Part shown: in pieces, positions 26,105-34,295 of the stretch
How the letters are laid out: every line of letters starts with the position of its first letter
Numbering within the stretch: position 1 is the stretch's first letter
Source: Rhizobium sp. TH2
GTDB taxonomy: Bacteria > Pseudomonadota > Alphaproteobacteria > Rhizobiales > Rhizobiaceae
Assembly (NCBI RefSeq): GCF_024707525.1
Contig: NZ_CP062231.1
Location: 5,431,501 to 5,495,500 of the forward strand
DNA: 64,000 bases
Direction of reading: 5' to 3'
Notes under the pieces: model-generated
The model's input: only the letters and a program-made list of their open reading frames with translations
Databases searched by the model: none
Told to the model about the DNA's origin: nothing
Made by a program: the position numbers and the translations under genes

Positions 26105-27169
26105 TTACTTCGCGAGCGCCCGGCACTTTTCCGGCGGAAAATGCAGCCAAACCTCCTGGCCAACCGGGATCGCGACGTTGACCGGTGCGACAGTCCGCAC
26201 CACCTCTCCGCCGGCAATCGAAACGAGATAGTCCCGGTGCGAACCGAGATAGATCTGACGCGTAACGGTGCCCGCCGTGACATTGGTGTCGTAGGCGGGG
26301 CGCCCGGATGAAAGTTCGATATCGTGATGGCGCACGGAGACCGCCGTCTTGGCGCCAGTCATGGCGGTACCACTGCCGCAGCGCAGGATCAGACCGCCTT
26401 CGCAGGCCACTGTGGTGCTATCGGTTGCCTTGCCGCTCAGAATGTTGGTGCCGCCGATGAAGCGGGCAACGAACTCGGTAGCTGGCCGCTCGTAGATATC
26501 CTCCGGCGTTCCGGCCTGCTCGATGTTGCCATCGTTCATCACAACGATCATGTCGGCCGTGGTCATCGCCTCGGCCTGATCGTGGGTCACATAGACGGTG
26601 GTATAACGAAACTCGTCATGCAGCCTGCGAATCTCGAAACGCATCTCCTCGCGCAGATTGGCATCGAGGTTGGAAAGCGGCTCGTCGAGCAACAGTATTT
26701 CGGGCTGGATCACCAGCGCGCGGGCCAGCGAAACACGCTGCTGCTGGCCGCCCGACAACTCGCCGGGATACCGATCCTTCAATGCCAGAAGCTGGGTGGC
26801 CGAGAGGATCTTCTCGACGCCCTGCGCGATCGCCGCTTTCGCCAATCCGCGCAGACCGAGCCCATAGGCGACATTGCCGAACACAGTCATATGCGGCCAG
26901 AGCGCATAGCTCTGGAAGATCATCGACATATTGCGCCGTTCCGGCGGAACGGTCGATTGCGCCGACGAAATGCTCTTGCCGCCGACCCGGATTTCTCCTT
27001 CGGTCGCGGCAATGAAGCCTGCGATCAGTCGGAGCGTCGTCGTCTTGCCGCAGCCCGAAGGCCCGAGAAGACACACGAGCTTGCCCTTGTCGACAGTGAG
27101 ATTGATGTTCTTGACGACTTTGAGAGAACCATAGCTCTTCGAAAGGCCGTCCAATTCAAGATATGCCAT
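26105..27169 (-). CDS. ABC importer ATPase (MalK/FbpC-like, with TOBE domain)
   Basis: A 354-residue ATPase: Walker A GPSGCGKTT at 36-44, Q-loop FQSYALWPH near 85, signature LSGGQQQR near 137, Walker B LLLDEPLSNLD near 157, H-loop YVTHDQ near 194, and a C-terminal TOBE_2 regulatory domain (about 270-350). This is the subtype that powers ferric, polyamine and sugar importers. GGGAGG precedes ATG 27169. It is the first gene of the leftward operon whose upstream region (27244-27274) carries the cluster operator motif. Confidence 0.95.
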   Translation of the reverse strand: MAYLELDGLSKSYGSLKVVKNINLTVDKGKLVCLLGPSGCGKTTTLRLIAGFIAATEGEIRVGGKSISSAQSTVPPERRNMSMIFQSYALWPHMTVFGNVAYGLGLRGLAKAAIAQGVEKILSATQLLALKDRYPGELSGGQQQRVSLARALVIQPEILLLDEPLSNLDANLREEMRFEIRRLHDEFRYTTVYVTHDQAEAMTTADMIVVMNDGNIEQAGTPEDIYERPATEFVARFIGGTNILSGKATDSTTVACEGGLILRCGSGTAMTGAKTAVSVRHHDIELSSGRPAYDTNVTAGTVTRQIYLGSHRDYLVSIAGGEVVRTVAPVNVAIPVGQEVWLHFPPEKCRALAK

Positions 27170-27243
27170 TCCACCTCCCGAGTCCCAGTGAAGGCCGCGC
27201 CCGGCCTCCAGAAATTGGCATACTCAAAACCTAGGAGGTGAAT

Positions 27244-27274
27244 TGCAGATTGTCAACAGATTACTGTTGTCAAT
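27244..27274. promoter_or_regulatory. Imperfect inverted-repeat operator upstream of the ABC operon
   Basis: ATTGTCAACAG (27249-27259) faces CTGTTGTCAAT (27264-27274), one mismatch in 11. On the minus strand the motif continues as GTTGACAATCTGCA, identical to the right half of the perfect palindrome at 5696. It lies about 80 bases before the ATPase start. Confidence 0.7.
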
Positions 27275-27492
27275 ATGACTGACAGCGCATGCGATGGCGA
27301 TCGACGCCATCTTGCCACTGCTGCGAGGCCATAACTCGCACACCGTACTCAATCAGCGCGAGCCAATCGAATGGTGCGCTACTCGTTCCACTGCTGCAGG
27401 AAGATTCTTCGCAAATTGTCTAAAGTTCAACTGTCCGGCAGTTGACGGTTCGCGAGCGTCTGGCAGAATTGAGGATAGTAAAGGCGCGCGTC

Positions 27493-27744
27493 ATGTCTAT
27501 GAATTCACCGCGATATCCTGGACCATACGCACAACGAGCAATAGACTGCGAACTTGCAATCGAGCGTGACTTTTTTCGGGAAGCAGTGGAAGCCCACACC
27601 CCGTTTTTAGACCTCGATGCAATACTAACCGCTCTTGCCGACGATGCCCTGAGGGCCGGGTGGTCTGAAGAGGAACTGACTGAAGCAGTCATTGCGCTCG
27701 CGAAGCGCCACAAGATGAACAACGACCACAAGTGCCCGAAATAG
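27493..27744 (+). CDS. Small hypothetical protein
   Basis: An 83-residue acidic/helical protein beginning MSMNSPRYPGPY and containing ALADDALRAGWSEEELTEAV, a pattern seen in small helical proteins of rhizobia. A TTG 51 bases upstream would extend it to 100 residues. No clear RBS is visible, and there is no motif that gives a function. It stands alone between the ABC operon and the RTX gene. It may be a real gene given its protein-like composition and strand bias, but this is uncertain. Confidence 0.5.
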   Translation: MSMNSPRYPGPYAQRAIDCELAIERDFFREAVEAHTPFLDLDAILTALADDALRAGWSEEELTEAVIALAKRHKMNNDHKCPK

Positions 27745-28048
27745 AAACGGGGAAGTCCGCCAACCTCCCCGCGCTCCGCGAAGTCCTCGAAAGAAACGAA
27801 GCAATGCAATCGTGCGCTTTATAAGGCCGCGCAGCAAGAACATCTAATTTATAACAGACTAATATATTCGGCATTTTAATGAATCTGTGGCGCAATTGTC
27901 GCCATGGCAAAACGCTCTAAGTCTCCCACGTCCGCACCACTCAAGATAACGCCAATTGAAGTCTGCTTGATCGGCGGTAGGAGCTGATATTTGTTGACAG
28001 CATTCTAATATATAGGATGCTTTCTCCTTTCGGTTGGAGGTTCGATCC
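27745..28048. other. Intergenic region upstream of the RTX gene
   Basis: AT-richer than its surroundings. It contains TTGACA at 27994 but no well-spaced -10, so no promoter is called. A 27-codon open frame from 27903 was seen and not accepted as a gene. The RBS TTGGAGG at 28034-28040 belongs to the RTX gene. Confidence 0.5.
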
Positions 28049-28894
28049 ATGGTTACGAAAAAGGGTACGAACGGCAGCGACAAGATCAACGGCACGAGCG
28101 GCGACGATCTGCTGTATGGTCTCGGAGGAAACGATTTCCTTACCGGCCTGAACGGCAATGACATTCTATTGGGCGGTATTGGCAATGACCGCCTCGATGG
28201 GAAACTCGGCGACGACGAAATGTTGGGGGAGGCAGGCAATGACCTATTCCTTCCTGGTGGTGCCGGTAGTGGCGCGGATGCCATGGATGGTGGCTCCGGC
28301 ATTGACACCGTCAGCTATGCGAACTTCACACCCACTGCAGGCATTAACCTATCCTTTGGAACGTCGGCGATCGGCGCGGGAGACGCGGCGGGGGATTCAT
28401 TTTCGGGCATTGAGAATTTCATTGGAACCAGCGGCAATGATACCGTGGGTTTCCATTTCTTCGAAGACGTGCTTCCTGGATTCATCCACGGCGGCAAGGG
28501 TAACGACTCAATAGCAGGAAACGGCAACACGATAAGAGGCGACGCCGGTAACGACCTGCTCTTCGGCGATTTCAACACCAATGTTGTCGACCGAATATGG
28601 CTCCAGCTCAACAAGGGCGCCGACATCATCTATAACTTCCGGCATGCGAACGAAGACAAGCTTTTGCTGAAGGGCAGCGAGTTTGGGATCGGCAAGTTGC
28701 TGAACTCCAATGAATTCTTCGTTCGTGACAGCGATTCCAATGCCACTGGAACCGAAGAGCAAGTCATTTATAGGCAGGACACGCGTCAACTCTTTTTTGA
28801 TGAAGACGGCACCGGAAGCGAGGCGGCTGTCCTCCTGGCGACATTCGGCACAACACTCTCGGACCCGGTGCTTTCGGATTTCCTGGTGCTTTAA
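28049..28894 (+). CDS. RTX-type calcium-binding protein, probably type I secreted
   Basis: A 281-residue protein with no Sec signal. Nonapeptide repeats of the GGxGxDxLx kind fill about residues 25-80 (NGTSGDDLLYGLGGNDFL, LLGGIGNDRLDG, MLGEAGNDLF) and recur near 150-185 (GGKGNDSIAG, RGDAGNDLLFGD). Such repeats form calcium-stabilised beta rolls outside the cell. The C-terminal 100 residues (FRHANEDKLLLKGSEF, FFDEDGTGSEAAVLLATF) match the C-terminal region common in type I-secreted rhizobial proteins. Start ATG 28049 has TTGGAGG 8 bases upstream. No T1SS transporter is encoded nearby, so export would use a distant system. Confidence 0.88.
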   Translation: MVTKKGTNGSDKINGTSGDDLLYGLGGNDFLTGLNGNDILLGGIGNDRLDGKLGDDEMLGEAGNDLFLPGGAGSGADAMDGGSGIDTVSYANFTPTAGINLSFGTSAIGAGDAAGDSFSGIENFIGTSGNDTVGFHFFEDVLPGFIHGGKGNDSIAGNGNTIRGDAGNDLLFGDFNTNVVDRIWLQLNKGADIIYNFRHANEDKLLLKGSEFGIGKLLNSNEFFVRDSDSNATGTEEQVIYRQDTRQLFFDEDGTGSEAAVLLATFGTTLSDPVLSDFLVL

Positions 28895-28927
28895 GCCGCG
28901 ATCTGAAAACTTGTTGGTGGCCAACCC

Positions 28928-29548
28928 CTGAGCCTGCGAGACGGCGTTCGGCCTTCTTACGGCTATGCACTGGAATTCGCCAAGACCAAGCAGGAACTGC
29001 TGACGGCGGCCTAGAAGGCGAAGAAGGATATCACGCCGCACCTTGCGGCAGATATCGACAAGGTGTCGGCGGCCTATGGACGGCAAGCTGACTTGGCAGG
29101 ATCTCGGCGACGCGCGATGAACACACTCAATCGCATCGCTGATAAGATGCAGCAGATGTTCGTCGACAGCCTTTTTTCGCAGGGCGGCATGAATTGGTTG
29201 ACGCAGCTTTTAGGCGGCGTGGTGGGTGCGGTCACTGGTGGGACGGCTGGCGCCGGCGGGGTCGGGCTTGGCCAGGCTATCCAAACTGCAGCGCCGCAGG
29301 TGTCACCTTCCGCCCTTCGCGCCGGCGCAGGAGCGCGCAGCGGTTCGCAGGGCGCCGTGAAGGTCACTGTCATCAACAACGCGCGTGCCGATGTTCGGAC
29401 GGAAGAGCGAGACGACGGCAAAGGCGGTCGGAACGTGACGTTCGTCCTCGAGGAGCAAGTCGCCAGCGCGATCAGCCGGCCGGGCTCGGCGGCGAACAAG
29501 GCTCTGCGGTCGAATTTCGGCGTGGGGCAGCGCCTAGTGAAGCGGTAA
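28928..29548 (+). pseudogene. Phage tail tape-measure C-terminal fragment, copy 1
   Basis: The decayed reading frame reads YALEFAKTKQELLTAA, then an in-frame TAG (29012-29014), then KAKKDITPHLAADIDKVSAAY. A shift follows into DGKLTWQDLGDA and another shift into NTLNRIADKMQQMFVDSLF, and it finishes intact through EQVASAISRPGSAANKAL to FGVGQRLVKR and a stop. Coiled-coil then glycine-rich hydrophobic then basic C-terminus is typical of tail-length tape-measure proteins of siphoviruses. The last about 180 bases are nearly identical to the copy ending at 34893. No other tail genes are adjacent, so it is a remnant. Confidence 0.75.
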
Positions 29549-29974
29549 CTAGGCGACTTGAACACGCTTCGAGGGCCATGGGGGCCTGGGCGCCTAGTGG
29601 TATACCTCGTCATCGAGTGGCGAGAATATTGCGTCCAAAAACCTCCCCTACCCCTTCGCATCATAGCTGTGCGCTGCTGTCCGTCTCACCAACCTCGCGA
29701 TTCAAGCCTCTGATTTGATAAGGCTTTATTAAGTTTTCTACTCCGAATGAGCCGGCTATGTCGTTTTTGTGTCTTTTCTGTAACAAGCACAATGCAAGAT
29801 CGCCTTGTGGCGGCGCCTTTGGAGCTTTCGAGATTGCGAATCCCGAACTCTCTTTTATGATTACACCCGAAGCACAGGTTGTGCCGACGTCTTCGAACCA
29901 AGGATTGGGCAGGGTGCTGTCCTTCGGCGACGAAAAGACCCGATCCGATTTAAACTTTTGACTGGAGGTCAGAA
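29549..29974. promoter_or_regulatory. Long upstream region of the porin gene
   Basis: No gene was recognised in these 426 bases. The segment is AT-rich from about 29705 and ends with TGGAGG 12 to 7 bases before the porin ATG. A long AT-rich leader is expected for a highly expressed porin; promoter elements were not identified with confidence. Confidence 0.4.
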
Positions 29975-31069
29975 ATGAACATTAAGAGCCTTCTTCTCGG
30001 CTCCGCCGCTGCCCTGGCAGTGGTCTCCGGCGCACAGGCTGCCGACGCTGTCGTCGCTGCCGAGCCGGAACCCATGGAATATGTACGCGTCTGCGACGCT
30101 TACGGCACGGGCTTCTTCTACATCCCGGGCACCGAAACCTGCCTCAAGATCGGCGGCCAGCTGCGTTACGAAAAGCGCTTCGGCACCAACGGTGTTGAAA
30201 AGTATGACCGCGCTGGTCTTCTCACCGGCAGATCGACGGATGATGCCTACGACAACCACACCCGCGCTCGTCTGCGTATCGACGCTCGCAATGACTCCGA
30301 GTGGGGCACTGTCTACAGCTGGATCCAGATCCAGGCTGACTCGGTGAACAACGGCGAGAACATCTACGGCGAAGGCAATAACAGCTACCTCCGTGCCTAC
30401 TACTACTTCGGCATCGGTGGCCTCGAATTCGGCAACTACGACAGCCAGTGGGCGAAGTTCATGGGCTACGGCGGCCGTACCGATGACGGCGGCGTCTACA
30501 CCTCTGACTGGAACTATCCTGACTCGCGCCAGTATGTGAGCTACACGGCTGACTTCGGCAACTTCAAGGCCTTCGTCTCGCTCGACAACGACGCTGACGA
30601 ATTCTACAAGCCGGAAGATCATGACGGCGACGGCCTCGCCGGCAAGCGTGGCCGCCAGTACCTGCCCGATATCTCGGCTGGTGTGTCCGGCACCTTCGGC
30701 GACTACCAGGCTGCCGCAGCGATCGGTTATGACGAGTCCGACGAATCCTTCGCGGTCAAGAAGGTTGTTCGTGGCGACATCGGCATGTTCGGCTTCACCG
30801 CGATGGGCCTGTATTCGAACAGCGACGAGAACATCTACTTCGCTTATGACGGCTTCAGCGCCTTGATCGGCCTGTCTGCCAAGGTCACCGACACCGTGAC
30901 CGTCGCGAAGGACATCCAGTGGTTCGACAACGGCGACTGGCGCCTGGTTGGCGATGTCAACTGGGAAGTCGCTACGGGCTTCTCGGTCCTGGTTGAAGGC
31001 ATCTACTTCAACCCTGACAAGGGCGACGACTCCAAGGCTGGCATGCTGCGCTTCCAGCGCAATTTCTAA
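29975..31069 (+). CDS. Major outer-membrane porin (Porin_2, Omp2b/RopA type)
   Basis: A 364-residue porin with a signal peptide (MNIKSLLLGSAAALAVVSGAQAAD, cleavage after AQA) and the conserved N-terminal block YVRVCDAYGTGFFYIPGTETC, including the two cysteines characteristic of Hyphomicrobiales porins. It continues with alternating aromatic/acidic strands and ends in Phe (RFQRNF), the BamA-recognised C-terminal strand. It forms trimeric diffusion channels in the outer membrane. Codon use is strongly biased, as expected for an abundant protein. A perfect terminator follows 23 bases after the stop, so it is monocistronic. Confidence 0.95.
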   Translation: MNIKSLLLGSAAALAVVSGAQAADAVVAAEPEPMEYVRVCDAYGTGFFYIPGTETCLKIGGQLRYEKRFGTNGVEKYDRAGLLTGRSTDDAYDNHTRARLRIDARNDSEWGTVYSWIQIQADSVNNGENIYGEGNNSYLRAYYYFGIGGLEFGNYDSQWAKFMGYGGRTDDGGVYTSDWNYPDSRQYVSYTADFGNFKAFVSLDNDADEFYKPEDHDGDGLAGKRGRQYLPDISAGVSGTFGDYQAAAAIGYDESDESFAVKKVVRGDIGMFGFTAMGLYSNSDENIYFAYDGFSALIGLSAKVTDTVTVAKDIQWFDNGDWRLVGDVNWEVATGFSVLVEGIYFNPDKGDDSKAGMLRFQRNF

Positions 31070-31092
31070 TCTGAGTTCACTCTCGGATGCGA

Positions 31093-31117
31093 AAGGCCCG
31101 GGTCTCCCGGGCCTTTT
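31093..31117 (+). terminator. Rho-independent terminator of the porin gene
   Basis: AAGGCCCGGG and CCCGGGCCTT form a perfect 10-bp stem with a TCT loop, merging into a run of five T. It lies 23 bases after the porin stop. Confidence 0.95.
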
Positions 31118-31135
31118 TGCGTTGGAATGTCAGCT

Positions 31136-31410
31136 TTAGAGCCCTTCAGGGTTAAATGGAAACATTCTGTTGGCTCAAGCGGAATCGCATGTTTGACCGG
31201 CCCGCGCGCGTCGTAGCCAAAGCATACGGCCAAGCTGGCCGGTCAAAGAGGCGGCCCGCTTCAGCCAACCCGAAGGGCCGGGCATCTTTCCGCCATGACC
31301 CTGTGGCGATGACCTCGGCCGTACCTACGGGTACGACCTCGATCATCGCCTTGGTCCTGACGAAAACCTGCTCCGGCAGAATGCTTCCATTTAACCCTGA
31401 AGGGCTCTAA
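31136..31410. repeat. 275-bp element with 34-bp terminal inverted repeats
   Basis: The termini 31136-31169 and 31377-31410 are inverse copies (33 of 34 positions, TTAGAGCCCTTCAGGG outward). An internal 11-bp perfect inverted repeat (TTTGACCGGCC / GGCCGGTCAAA, 31192-31202 and 31237-31247) adds a second hairpin. No protein-coding potential is recognised. The size and structure resemble MITE/RIME-like intergenic elements of rhizobia. Its right end provides the TAG stop codon of the neighbouring hydrolase gene. Confidence 0.75.
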
Positions 31411-32276
31411 TGGGACGCGATAAAATTGGAGACCGGTCCAAGCACATCAGGAATGTGCAGGATCGGCGCATGCCCTTGACCTCTGGCCATGATCAATTCG
31501 ATTTGCGGCCCGTGTCGTGCGACCATCTCACCGGCCACATCCGCCGAAAACAGCTTCGAGTTTTCGCCCCGCACGATCATCACGGGAATTGAAGCGAGTG
31601 CTTCATATTGCGGCCAGAGATCGGGCAGGTGCTGATCCATGTCCATGGTCTTCAACGGTTCGACCAGCGCCGGATCATAATCCGAAACAATGCGCCCGCC
31701 CGTCTCCCGGAAGATCGCATCCGCCATGTCGTTCCAGTCATTGTCGCCAAGCGCGGGAGAGTCCACGCCGTGCGTTGCCTTGAGCGCGCGGGCTGCCTCG
31801 GTAAAGTCCTTTGGCTCCAGCCGCGCCGACAGATATTCGCGGATCACCCGCAACCCGGCGACCTCGATGACCGGCCCGACGTCGTTGAGAATGCATGCCG
31901 CGATCATATCGGGCACGAAAGCAGGCAGAATATGCAGGATCAAGCCGCCACGCGACGTGCCGATGAAGATCGCACGGCTGATGCCGAGCGTCCGCAATGC
32001 GGCGACCACGTCCTGGGCCTCGCGGCCGATATTGTAGTTGGCGGGGTTCGGATCCCGGGCGGAAAGGCCGCGGCCGCGATAGTCGAGGGTGATCACGCGC
32101 CGCCCCTGGTCTGCAAGCCATGTCGCCAGCTGGTGAAAATCCCGGCTGTTGCGGGAGAGCCCCGCCAGGCAGACGATCGGCCGTCGCCCGGAATTCCCGC
32201 TTCCATAGTCACGGCCGTAAAGTGCCAGCCCATCGTCGCTGGTGAAGTGAAGGGGCGTAAAGCCATCTTGCTGCAT
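31407..32276 (-). CDS. Alpha/beta hydrolase
   Basis: A 289-residue alpha/beta hydrolase: oxyanion segment CLAGLSRNSRDF near residue 35, LDYRGRGLS near 65, and nucleophile Ser in GTSRGG near 105, where the canonical form is GxSxG. A late acid lies near MIVRGENSKL and the His in GQGHAPIL near 270. The triad is complete, so it is an active hydrolase, possibly an esterase or C-C hydrolase; the substrate is unknown. ATG 32276 is preferred, since 19 further upstream residues are atypical. Its stop codon lies inside the terminal repeat of the 275-bp element, so the original C-terminus may have been altered. Confidence 0.85.
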   Translation of the reverse strand: MQQDGFTPLHFTSDDGLALYGRDYGSGNSGRRPIVCLAGLSRNSRDFHQLATWLADQGRRVITLDYRGRGLSARDPNPANYNIGREAQDVVAALRTLGISRAIFIGTSRGGLILHILPAFVPDMIAACILNDVGPVIEVAGLRVIREYLSARLEPKDFTEAARALKATHGVDSPALGDNDWNDMADAIFRETGGRIVSDYDPALVEPLKTMDMDQHLPDLWPQYEALASIPVMIVRGENSKLFSADVAGEMVARHGPQIELIMARGQGHAPILHIPDVLGPVSNFIASH

Positions 32277-32358
32277 GTTCTGTCCGTTCGCTGGTCGGAT
32301 GCGCAGCAAAGGCAAGAACGGCTTCCCGGTCAAGTGCCGGTATGAGAATTGCGGGACC

Positions 32359-33246
32359 CTATCGGCCAGCCGTCATGTCGGCGGCAATATCAGGTGTCTC
32401 GCTCAGCAGCAGCTTGTAGACCTGGTAATTCTCCATCACCCGCTGCACATAGTCGCGCGTTTCGGTGAAGGGAATGCTCTCCACCCAATCGACCGCGACG
32501 TCGATATCCTTGCCGCGCGGGTCGCCGTAACGCCTGATCCACTGCGTTACCCGGCTCGGCCCCGCATTATAGGCGGCGAAGGTCATGATCAGCGAGCCAT
32601 CGAATTTGCTGATCTGCTCGCCGAGATAGTGCGAGCCAAGCGTCGCGTTGAAGGCCGGATCCTCGGTCAGCTTCTCGTCCGCATAGGCCATCTGGTATTG
32701 CTTCGCGACACGTTTTGCGGTCGAGGGCAGCAATTGCAGCAGCCCGCGTGCGTTGGCGGGCGAGACAGCCTGCGGATTGAAGGCGCTCTCCTGCCGGGCG
32801 ATCGCATAGGCGAGCGCCTTGCCGGCACCGGAGATATCAGCCGTCTCTGGGATCGCACCGAGCGGGAAGGCGGCGAGCCCCGGATCATGGCCCTGCTTGA
32901 GTGCTGTCTTGCCAATCGCCAGCGCCAGTGTCGAACCGTGCGTTTCAAGTGCCTTGCTGGCAAGCTGCTGGATGTCGACCGGATTTTCGAGCGTCGCGGC
33001 GAGTGCGAGATACAGCCGTCGTGCCCGGGCGGCTTCCCCCGACTGCTCGATCAGCGAGAGGCCGATAATCTCTGGCCGCGACGCGAAGGCCAGCCGGTCG
33101 GCATCCGTTACAGCATAGCGGTGGCCGGGCTTGATCGCGACTTTCATCCGGGCCGCCGAGAGCTGGCCATAGAAGGTCGCGGGATATTCTGTCGCCCGCT
33201 CGAAATAATCCTTGGATTTCTCGCGGTTCGATTTCAGAGGGCCTAT
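32359..33246 (-). pseudogene. slt: Soluble lytic transglycosylase, C-terminal half only
   Basis: About 295 codons are open back to 33246, where an upstream in-frame TGA (33247-33249) blocks further reading. The segment has the Slt C-terminal lysozyme-like domain: catalytic Glu in ARQESAFNPQAVSPANARG, LLQLLPSTAK and AAYNAGPSRV. Full-length periplasmic Slt is about 600 to 700 residues with an N-terminal superhelical domain and signal peptide; both are missing. The truncation coincides within 3 bases with the stop of the integrase gene at 33243. A protein starting at Met 33147 would lack export, so loss of function is likely. Confidence 0.8.
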
Positions 33247-34124
33247 TCATAGATCTCCAGAACACTCGCACAGCCGGCAAGGTTCTTGGGCGCCAGGTGT
33301 GCGTATTTAACCGTCATACTGAGAGTTCGATGGCCTAAAAACTCCTGAATATGCCGGATGTCGATGCCTGATTGGGCGAGCCGGGAAGCACAGGTGTGGC
33401 GAAGGATGTGGGGCACCACCTGCTTGTCGTTTCCGAGCCCGCATCGCTCCTTCGCTTTCCGCCACGCGTATCGAAAATTCTGATAGTCTATGTCGTGAAA
33501 TGGACCGGCCAACGACCCGCACCTTAGCCTCGCGGACGACAGTGCGTCTTGCGCCTGCGTCGTCAGTGGCACGCTGCGAGGAAAGCCGCTCTTGGTTTCC
33601 CAGAACGTCGCAGTTTCACTATTCACATCTGGCCAACGAAGTTTTTGAGCTTCGCCAAATCGTGATCCGGTGGAGACCAGAAATCGGGAGAGATCACCGA
33701 ACTTCCTATCGATCGCATCGAGGACGGCAAACAGTGAGGACTGCTCCTCCTTTGAAAGAAATCGTATTCGACCCTTTCGCTCAGGGTACTTTCTCAGGTC
33801 GGGAAGCTTATCAATATGCCCGTCGTTATAGTGCTTGCGAAGCAACTTGCTGAGACAGGACAGCTTCCTGTTTATCGTACTGTTCTTATTACCTTTTCGG
33901 CGGAGGGCGCCCCGGATTGTATTGGTCAGATCATTCCCGATGCTCTGAATGCCATGTTTGTCGGCAATGTACTGGAGTTCGGCGATGTATCCCTGACAGC
34001 ATCTCTTGTGGTGGCCAGGCTCCCATAACATATCGCCGTAAAGCGACCATAGCTCGATCAAATCAAGCGGCTTTTCGCCCATTCCAAATCCTCGGTCACC
34101 CTTTGAGATGCGGGCAACCTGCAT
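33243..34124 (-). CDS. Tyrosine recombinase / phage-type integrase
   Basis: About 293 residues from Met 34124 with an N-terminal core-binding SAM-like region (WSLYGDMLWEPGHHK) and a C-terminal catalytic domain with Arg in STGSRFGEAQKLRW, His-x-x-Arg in HILRHTCASRL, His in FLGHRTLSMT and the Tyr nucleophile in VKYAHLAP. The set is complete, so the protein may be active. Earlier in-frame starts (34205 or further) run into the tape-measure fragment and are less likely. Its end coincides with the break in slt. Its element may have entered or recombined at that gene. Confidence 0.8.
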   Translation of the reverse strand: MQVARISKGDRGFGMGEKPLDLIELWSLYGDMLWEPGHHKRCCQGYIAELQYIADKHGIQSIGNDLTNTIRGALRRKGNKNSTINRKLSCLSKLLRKHYNDGHIDKLPDLRKYPERKGRIRFLSKEEQSSLFAVLDAIDRKFGDLSRFLVSTGSRFGEAQKLRWPDVNSETATFWETKSGFPRSVPLTTQAQDALSSARLRCGSLAGPFHDIDYQNFRYAWRKAKERCGLGNDKQVVPHILRHTCASRLAQSGIDIRHIQEFLGHRTLSMTVKYAHLAPKNLAGCASVLEIYE

Positions 34125-34295
34125 CGATTCCCGGTTTCGGCCAAGTTGAAAAGTTTGGGAGTGCCCGATCGAGCATTGTAGGGTGCTATAGAAGGTCTCG
34201 GGCATCCCGTTCATCGGGATGTCAGCACACAGCGAGTACCCGATTGGTGAACGGTAAACGTAAGCGCACGCCAGCTTCGGAGGTGTTTCCTTACC

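Noticed and set aside
27903..27986. 27-codon frame starting MAKRSKSPTS
   Set aside because: Too short, no RBS, no conserved pattern that I can recognise.
27994..28022. TTGACA with AT-rich downstream as RTX promoter
   Set aside because: No -10 hexamer at 16-18 bases spacing; TATA-like bases are too close.
31156..31410. Open frames inside the 275-bp repeat
   Set aside because: The segment is explained by inverted repeats; the frames are short and mirror each other on both strands.
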